From contig NC_088914.1 in NCBI RefSeq assembly GCF_963576675.1, forward strand, positions 19,509,001-19,573,000: DNA of 64,000 bases, in the 5' to 3' direction. This document shows positions 58,191 to 64,000 of this stretch, one piece after another. The stretch comes from Euphorbia lathyris. Lineage: Eukaryota > Streptophyta > Magnoliopsida > Malpighiales > Euphorbiaceae. Below the pieces are notes generated by a model. That model ran no database searches and had not been told where the DNA came from. It saw only the letters and a list, made by a program, of their open reading frames with translations. Numbering within the stretch: the first letter of the stretch is position 1; every line of letters starts with the position of its first letter. Both the position numbers and the translations under genes were made by a program.

Positions 58191-59676
58191 TTACTCTAAC
58201 AACAGGATAAAAGAATCATAACATGATAACATGGAAGTGTAACAATAAAAACAAAGAATGGTTATAAGTGTTACCGGATGCTTGGATAGCGACAAGTTTG
58301 AGGTTTTAGACAAGTGGGGAACGAGAGGAATCAACCTCTCGATCCTTAGCAGGAGCAGCACCATCCCCTTTCGAGGAGGTAGCGGCATTTGTTTCAGGGA
58401 CAGCAGATTTGCTCTTACCGGACTTTTAATCGAGGCACCCGAATGACTTTCTCGCCCATGCTCTTCTACACAGAGGTGCTTCAGCATATCCACCTCACTT
58501 TGTAGAATAGCAGTTTTATGCTCTAGGGCATGGATTTGGTCACGGTTAGCCACATTCTGCGCAAACAAGGCATTGAACTTATAGACAATATCATCATTGG
58601 TGAGCTTTGCACATTTCATGTAAAAGGCAAGATTTTTTCGTGCTCAACTTGCTCAGACTCAGAGGAGACAGAGACAGTAGGTTCACTCTTTCTCTTGCGG
58701 CTTTCAACTCTCATTGATTCAACAAAGTCTGCCATCCAGACCCATTTCCCATTCACCATTTTCCCAAAACACATGCTCTGTAAACTCCTTAAATCAATCT
58801 GGTCAGGGTGGTTTACAACAGTGAGCCGGGTGCGGTCCTCTGGCTTAAAGACTCCAATTTCTGCTGCAATCCGAGTCACGATGCTCCCACAATAGATGAC
58901 CGAGGAATTCTTCTTCCCAAAGTTGGCAATGTACTCCCCAAACCAATAGCCTAGATTCATTCTGGGCCCAGTTGTCATACTCCACAAAGCCGTAAGGTCG
59001 GCATGGGGAATAGTGGCCAGGTTTTCGCGGGCAAAGATGGTGCCAAAGACCAGTTTATGGAGGTACCGGACGGCATAGTCATCAATATTTGAAGCCTTGG
59101 AAACACTACTATCATACCTCGGCTGGTTCGAAATAGATTGCCAAAAGGCCTGTGGGTCAAATACATCTGGGGTTTGCATGAACGCCTCCTTGTAACTTTC
59201 TGACTCATGGTCATCGTCATCCGTGGCACCCAATAGACTATTGAACATGTTCAATGAAGGCCGCTGGGTGTGAGTCATTAGCCTGAAACTAAACTTGCCT
59301 TCCTCGTCCGGGTCAGTAATCTCGGAATGGTGCTTAAACATAGCCAGGAATTCCAGCTTGAGTTCTTTGTAGGCCGGCTCAGTCATTTCAAAGAAGCAGC
59401 CGAAATGGCCTGCCTCCATGAGCCTCCGCACACGCTGATCAAGTTTGAGCCTTTTTAAGGTGTCCCAGCAAACTGTCCTCACAGGCCCGAATTCAAGTTG
59501 GCAAGTTCCTCATAGTATTTCTGCGTGGCCGCATCCTTGAACTGGGCAAGCTTTTTCACCAATTTTTCGTCCGGAACGAAAGCAACTGAGCCTGCCCTAG
59601 TCATTTTTCCCTTAGCTTTTTCTTTCTTCGATGAGCCCTCGATTTTCACATGCTTACCAGAGCCATGAGTTCTCAT
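58191..59676 (-). pseudogene. 3' ORF of G, putative plant transposon protein type
   Basis: Starts MRTHGSGKHVKIEGSS. A one-base deletion at about 59500 (TTGAATTC where the copy near 1280 has TTGGAATTT) shifts into the frame of VRTVCWDTLKRLKLD. The core then continues open from 59482 to 58616: EPAYKELKLEFLAMFKHH, ITDPDEEGKFSFRLMTHTQRPSLNMF, YAVRYLHKL-FGTIFARENLATIPHADLTALWSM, FGEYIANFGKKNSSVIYCGSIV. A second frameshift near 58620 leads to a C-terminal coiled-coil-like part (NRDQIHALEHKTAILQSEVD). Total about 470 codons. Function unknown; same family as 705-1456. Confidence 0.75.
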
Positions 59677-60320
59677 GTTGTGCTCAAGTTTAAATAGGGT
59701 TTCCCAATGGTAAAGAGCACAGAGCATGTGGTGACTAGTGAAAAGAAATGTATGAAAAAGAAAACAAATCGAACAAGGGACCGTAATGAGGTAGGGCTCC
59801 TTAAGTAGGGAGAGAGATGGAACGGTCTGTTGCCAACCCGTCTTTATGAGGGCGATCCAAAGGACGCCACCTGGACAAATTGGCAAAAGGCGCGTACCTT
59901 GGAATAGACCTCTGGGTTACGAACGGTCACGTTTCAAATTTTGAATTTACTACTCCCCTATCCGTTCGATTGCATCGAGAAAAAGAGAGCAAACGAAATA
60001 AGAGCCTAGTGACATTGGATTAGACGTTTTTACTTTTCAAGCTTTTATTTCGCCGCCCATCTTCCAATGATAGCCCTGTTTGATAGGTAAATCAACTCCC
60101 TATTTGAACAAGTAAAATCGTAAAACTTGACCCTTATGAAAAGGTGCAAGTTTTACAACTGTGCTTATTCTGGAGATACTCACTACGGACCACTGCTCGA
60201 CACAAAATGGATCTAAACTACTTTTGACATTACTTAACAAAATTTGAAATTGAAACTAATTTAAATGCAATGTTACTTGTGCTACAATTGGTGTTTGTAG
60301 CGAACACACTGTTTGTGCTT
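59677..60320 (-). other. spacer between integrase and the 3' ORF of G
   Basis: Non-coding. 59810-60010 resembles 1560-1777. Nothing else recognised. Confidence 0.55.
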
Positions 60321-63300
60321 CTACTGGCTTGGGGGGTCTTGGAAGTGAACTGTATCGATCTTCCTTGTGTGATCGTTCTCTAAATAGGGTTTCAATCTTT
60401 GCCCATTCACCTTAAAAGGTTCCTGACCCTCCTTGCCAATTTCAACTGCACCATGACCAAACACCTTGTTTACCAGATAAGGCCCCGTCCATCTTGATTT
60501 AAGCTTCCCAGGAAATAATCGGAGTCTCGAATTGTACAAGAGAACTCTTTGTCCTTCATGAAATGTCTTTATCTGGATTTTTCTATCGTGCCACATCTTG
60601 GTCTTGTCTTTGTAATTCACTGCATTCTCATATGAAAACAACCTGAACTCCTCCATGTCACAGAGTTGCAGTCTTCGTTGGTCTCCCACAGCCTGTTGCT
60701 CAAAATTTAAGAAAGTTAACGCCCAAAAGGCCCTGTGTTCCATTTCAACCGACAGGTGACAAGACTTTCCGTATAACAATATAAACGGAGACATTCCGAT
60801 TGGTGTTTTATAGGCCATCCTATATGCCCAAAGAGCATCGTCAAGCTTGTTTGCCCAGTCTCTCCTAGAACTGCCAACAATTTTTTCTAAAATTCTTTTG
60901 ATTTCACGATTGGAAATCTCCACCTGTCCACTTGATTGTGGATGGTAAGGTGTGGCAATTCTGTGAGAGACTCCAAGCTTGCCCATCAGCTTCTCAAATT
61001 TGGCATTGCAAAAGTGGGTTCCTTGATCACTAATGATCGCTCGTGGGACACCGAATCGGGCAAACAGCCTTTTTAGGAATTTTACAACCACACGGGCGTC
61101 ATTAGTGGGACTAGCCATTGCTTCAACCCACTTGCTCACATAATCTACAGCCACTAAGATATATTTACGCCCAAAAGATGTAGGGAATGGACCCATAAAA
61201 TCTATTCCCCATATATCAAAAATTTCACAAACAACTATGTTGTTGAGGGGCATGGCATTTCTAGCTGAGATATTGCCTGTTCGTTGGCACTCATTGCAAG
61301 TGCGAACGAACAGATTGGCATCCTTAAAGAGTGTTGGCCAGAAAAAACCTGATTGAAGTACTTTTGCTGCAGTTCTGCTGGCGTTGTGGTGTCCTCCAGC
61401 TTCTCGGTCATGACAATGGCTTAGAACAGCATGTCCCTCCTCTTGAGATATACATCTTCGAATAATTTGGTCGGCGCATAACCTGAAAAGATAGGGGTCC
61501 TCCCATAAATAATATTTGATTTCAGCATAGAACTTCCTCCTTTGATTAGTGGACAGGTTGTGAGGCTTAAGTGAACTGGCGAGATAATTGGCAATGTCAG
61601 CGAACCACGGAGTAGGCTGTGCGATATAAAGATGTTCGTCTGGAAAACTCTCCAAAATCTCAGGTTGTTCTTGCTGGTTGCTCGGTTGAGGAATTCTTGA
61701 CAAATGATCTGTTGCGACATTGTCCGTTCCCTTCTTGTCCCTAATTTCGAGATCGAACTCTTGAAGTAAAAGCAACCACCGTATTAGCCTTGGTTTTACA
61801 TCCTTCTTGGCGAACAGGTAGCGCAGTGCAGCATGGTCTGTGTGAACAATGACTTTTGATAGCACCAAGTAAGGGCGAAATTTGTCGAAAGGATACACAA
61901 ATGCGAGGAGCTCTTTTTCCGTCGTGGTGTAATTCTGCTGGGTCTCGGTTAATGTTTTGCTTTGCATAATAGATAGGCCGAAATTTCTTCTCAACCCTCT
62001 GCCCCAGAACAGCTCCCACACATGTATCGCTTGCATCACACATCATCTCAAATGGCTGTTCCCAGTCGGGTCCTGCCAGTATAGGCGAGTTGATCAGCTT
62101 GCTCTTTAATAGTTCGAACACCTTTAAATAGCTTGCATCAAAAGAAAATTCCGCTTCCTTATGAAGTAATGCTGACAAGGGTAGCGCAATCTTTGAAAAA
62201 TCTTTGATAAACCTGCGGTAAAACCCTGCGTGCCCCAGAAAACTTCGCACATCTTTTACATTGGCCAGAACAGCCAGCTTTTCTATCACTTCCACCTTCG
62301 CTTTGTCCACTTCCATCCCCTTTTTTGAAATTTTATGCCCGAGAACAACTCCACCCGTAACCATGAAGTGGCATTTCTCCCAATTCAAAACCAAGTGGGT
62401 CTCCTTGCATCGCACAAGCACGGCTTCGAAGTTGTTTAAACAGCTCTCAAAAGAGTTTCCATAAACAGAGAAGTCGTCCATGAATATTTCTACAGTTCGC
62501 TCCACCATATCATGAAATATAGACATCATGCATCTTTGAAATGTGGTTGGAGCATTGCACAGTCCAAACGGCATGCGCCTGTAGGCATAGGTCCCGTATG
62601 GACATGTGAACGTTATCTTTTCCTGATCCTCACAGTGAATTTCAATCTGATTGTACCCCGAGTAACCGTCAAGGAAACAATAGAATGCATACCCAGCTAA
62701 CCGTTCTAACATCTGGTCAATGAAGGGCAAAGGAAAGTGATCCTTCCTTGTGGCTTCGTTGAGCTTTCTGTAATCCACACAAACTCGCCATCCTGTTATT
62801 GTTCTCGTGGGCACCAACTCGTCTTTCTCGTTGAGGACTACGGTTGTTCCTCCCTTCTTTGGTACAACGTGAACAGGGCTGGTCCACACACTATCAGAGA
62901 TTGGGTAAATAATGCCGGCATCAAGAAGCTTGATCACCTCTTTTCGCACAACCTCCTTCATGTGGGGATTCAGTCTGCATTGCGGCTGGACAGATGGCTT
63001 GTGCTCCTTCTCCATCAAGATTCTGTGGACACAGACTGCCGGACTGATACCTTTGATATCATCAATTTTCCATGCGATTGCATCCTTATTTCTTCGCAAA
63101 ACTTCCATGAGTTGCGCTTTCTGATCAGGAGTTAACTTTGAGGATATAATAACTGGACTCCCGCTGGGTGGTTCCAGGAAGGCATACTCGAGGTGTGCAG
63201 GTAACGGTTTCAATTCTGGTTTAGACACTGGCACAGTTGGTATCTCCGGTGGTTCTTGATGAGTAGGAATAGTAGGATCGAAAGGAGGTGTCGGTAAGTT

Positions 63301-63381
63301 GGATTCAATGGAACAGCCTGTTCCTTCACATAAGTTCACTTCTTCTCCTAATAGAGTCTCCAGAGTGTCCTGTTCTTGCAA
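60321..63381 (-). pseudogene. RT, RNase H and integrase of G, one frameshift
   Basis: The first piece (63381-61741) has a protease-RT linker, CRLNPHMKEVVRKEVIKLLDAG, TGWRVCVDYRKLNEATRKDH, CFLDGYSGYNQI, MPFGLCNAPTTFQRCM, IFMDDFSVYG, then LVLNWEKCHFMV with the Trp intact, and [17 protein letters not shown] frameshift at about 61960-61970, after IYYAKQ-like residues, moves to the second piece (to 60321): [84 protein letters not shown] and [12 protein letters not shown]. All catalytic residues of RT and integrase are present. It is the best preserved gypsy pol in the window. Confidence 0.92.
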
Positions 63382-63971
63382 AGTAGAAAGACTTTGAAAC
63401 TCATCTAAGAAACATCATGTGTCATTATTATTGTTTGCTCGTCTCATTGCCTCGTTCATTTTGAAAATGACTTCCTCCCCATTAATCCTCAAGAATAATT
63501 GTCCCTCTCCCACGTCTATCAATGCTCTACCCGTGGCTAAAATTGTCGACCTAGGATAATAGGAACGTGCAGGTCTTCATCTATGTCCATTATGATAAAA
63601 TCAACAGGTAAGATGAATTTTCCTACTTTTACCAACACATCTTCTACCACTCCCCTAGGGTAACATACTGATCGATCGGCCAACTGAATTGACATACGAG
63701 TAGGTTGGGGTTCTCCTAATCCAAGTTTAGCATATACAGAATAAGGCATTAGGTTTATGCTAGCTCCTAGGTCACATAGTGCATTTTCAATATTTAGTTT
63801 TCCAATTGAGCAAGGAATAGAAAAACTCCCTAGATCTTTTAGCTTTTTAGGTAGCTGCTGCTTGTTTTGGAGTATTGAAGAACAATCTCTGTTGAGTTGG
63901 ATCATGGATATATTTTCCAGCTTTTTCTTGTTCGACAGGAGGTCTTTCAAGAATTTTGCATATGACGGCAT
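63382..63971 (-). pseudogene. protease region of G
   Basis: Open from MPSYAKFLKDLLSNKKKL through GSFSIPCSIG, the active site CDLGASINLMPYSVY, PRGVVEDVLVKVGKFILPVDF and VPIILGRQF. A one-base loss at about 63540 shifts the frame; the continuation (ATGRALIDVGEGQLFLRING and onward) can be read in another frame to a TGA near 63413, just before the RT piece. The upstream gag part reaches past the window edge. Confidence 0.85.
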
Positions 63972-64000
63972 CTGTGCAAGTGCTTCGACGAACGGAATGT

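Larger units (their letters stand above)
58149..64000 (-). mobile_element. Ty3/gypsy retrotransposon G, Athila-like, partial
   Basis: On the minus strand from the right edge: protease, RT, RNase H, integrase, a 3' ORF and a polypurine-like tract (58149-58170, minus ATTTGGGGGTGGATTGCA). Gag and the 5' LTR lie beyond the window; the 3' LTR was lost at the 58148 junction. Pol resembles A and F. Confidence 0.88.

Overview
The window is nuclear DNA of a flowering plant, most likely a eudicot. It is a graveyard of nested LTR retrotransposons surrounding one recognisable host gene. The plant call rests on tRNA-Met and tRNA-Asp primer sites typical of plant Copia and Athila elements, Athila-type ORFs, Helitron, hAT and Harbinger-type small elements, and a four-exon RNA polymerase subunit gene whose 71-residue product looks like plant NRPB10. 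I saw no bacterial genes, tRNA, rRNA or CRISPR.

Layout. 1-1777: scraps of Ty3/gypsy elements. 1778-10768: gypsy element A (minus strand; 5' LTR complete, 3' LTR clipped, most of gag missing). 10769-13220: a run of small DNA transposons (a Helitron with two 5' ends, a TTA-flanked MITE, a foldback MITE). 13221-17240: NRPB10 on the plus strand, with a hAT MITE in intron 1 and a foldback in intron 2. 17241-18834: AT-rich, unassigned. 18835-19988: a chimeric partial copy of NRPB10 with a gypsy fragment in its middle. 19989-23867: SIRE-like Copia element C1. 23868-24068: GC-rich filler. 24069-30091: 3' part of Copia element E (minus), whose LTR holds a solo LTR of the same family with a perfect 5-bp target duplication. 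30092-46748: Copia element C2 (plus), split at 33137-45694 by a complete Athila-like element F (minus) with a perfect ACTGT target duplication. 46749-53817: Copia element D (plus), with a MITE in its LTR and a GC-rich hairpin cluster in its leader. 53818-55142: LTR-like filler. 55143-57226: second LTR of the D/E family. 57227-58148: Copia RT/RNase H fragment (minus). 58149-64000: gypsy element G (minus), running off the end.

How it works together. Almost all retroelement genes carry stops or frameshifts, many being CAG-to-TAG, TGG-to-TAG or CGA-to-TGA changes as expected from deamination of methylated cytosine. The long reading frames still open are the env-like ORF of F and parts of several gag and pol genes. 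NRPB10 keeps all its exons, zinc ligands and canonical splice sites, so it is probably working. Insertion order can be read directly: F went into C2; a Copia solo LTR went into an E-family LTR; and the hAT MITE entered NRPB10 intron 1, since the partial copy at 18835 still has the empty target site.

The least explained signals are GC-rich perfect hairpins in AT-rich non-coding parts of three otherwise different retroelements (A, D, F), the hairpin array on both sides of F's env-like gene, and the chimeric NRPB10 copy. All family names come from reading motifs, not from a database search.
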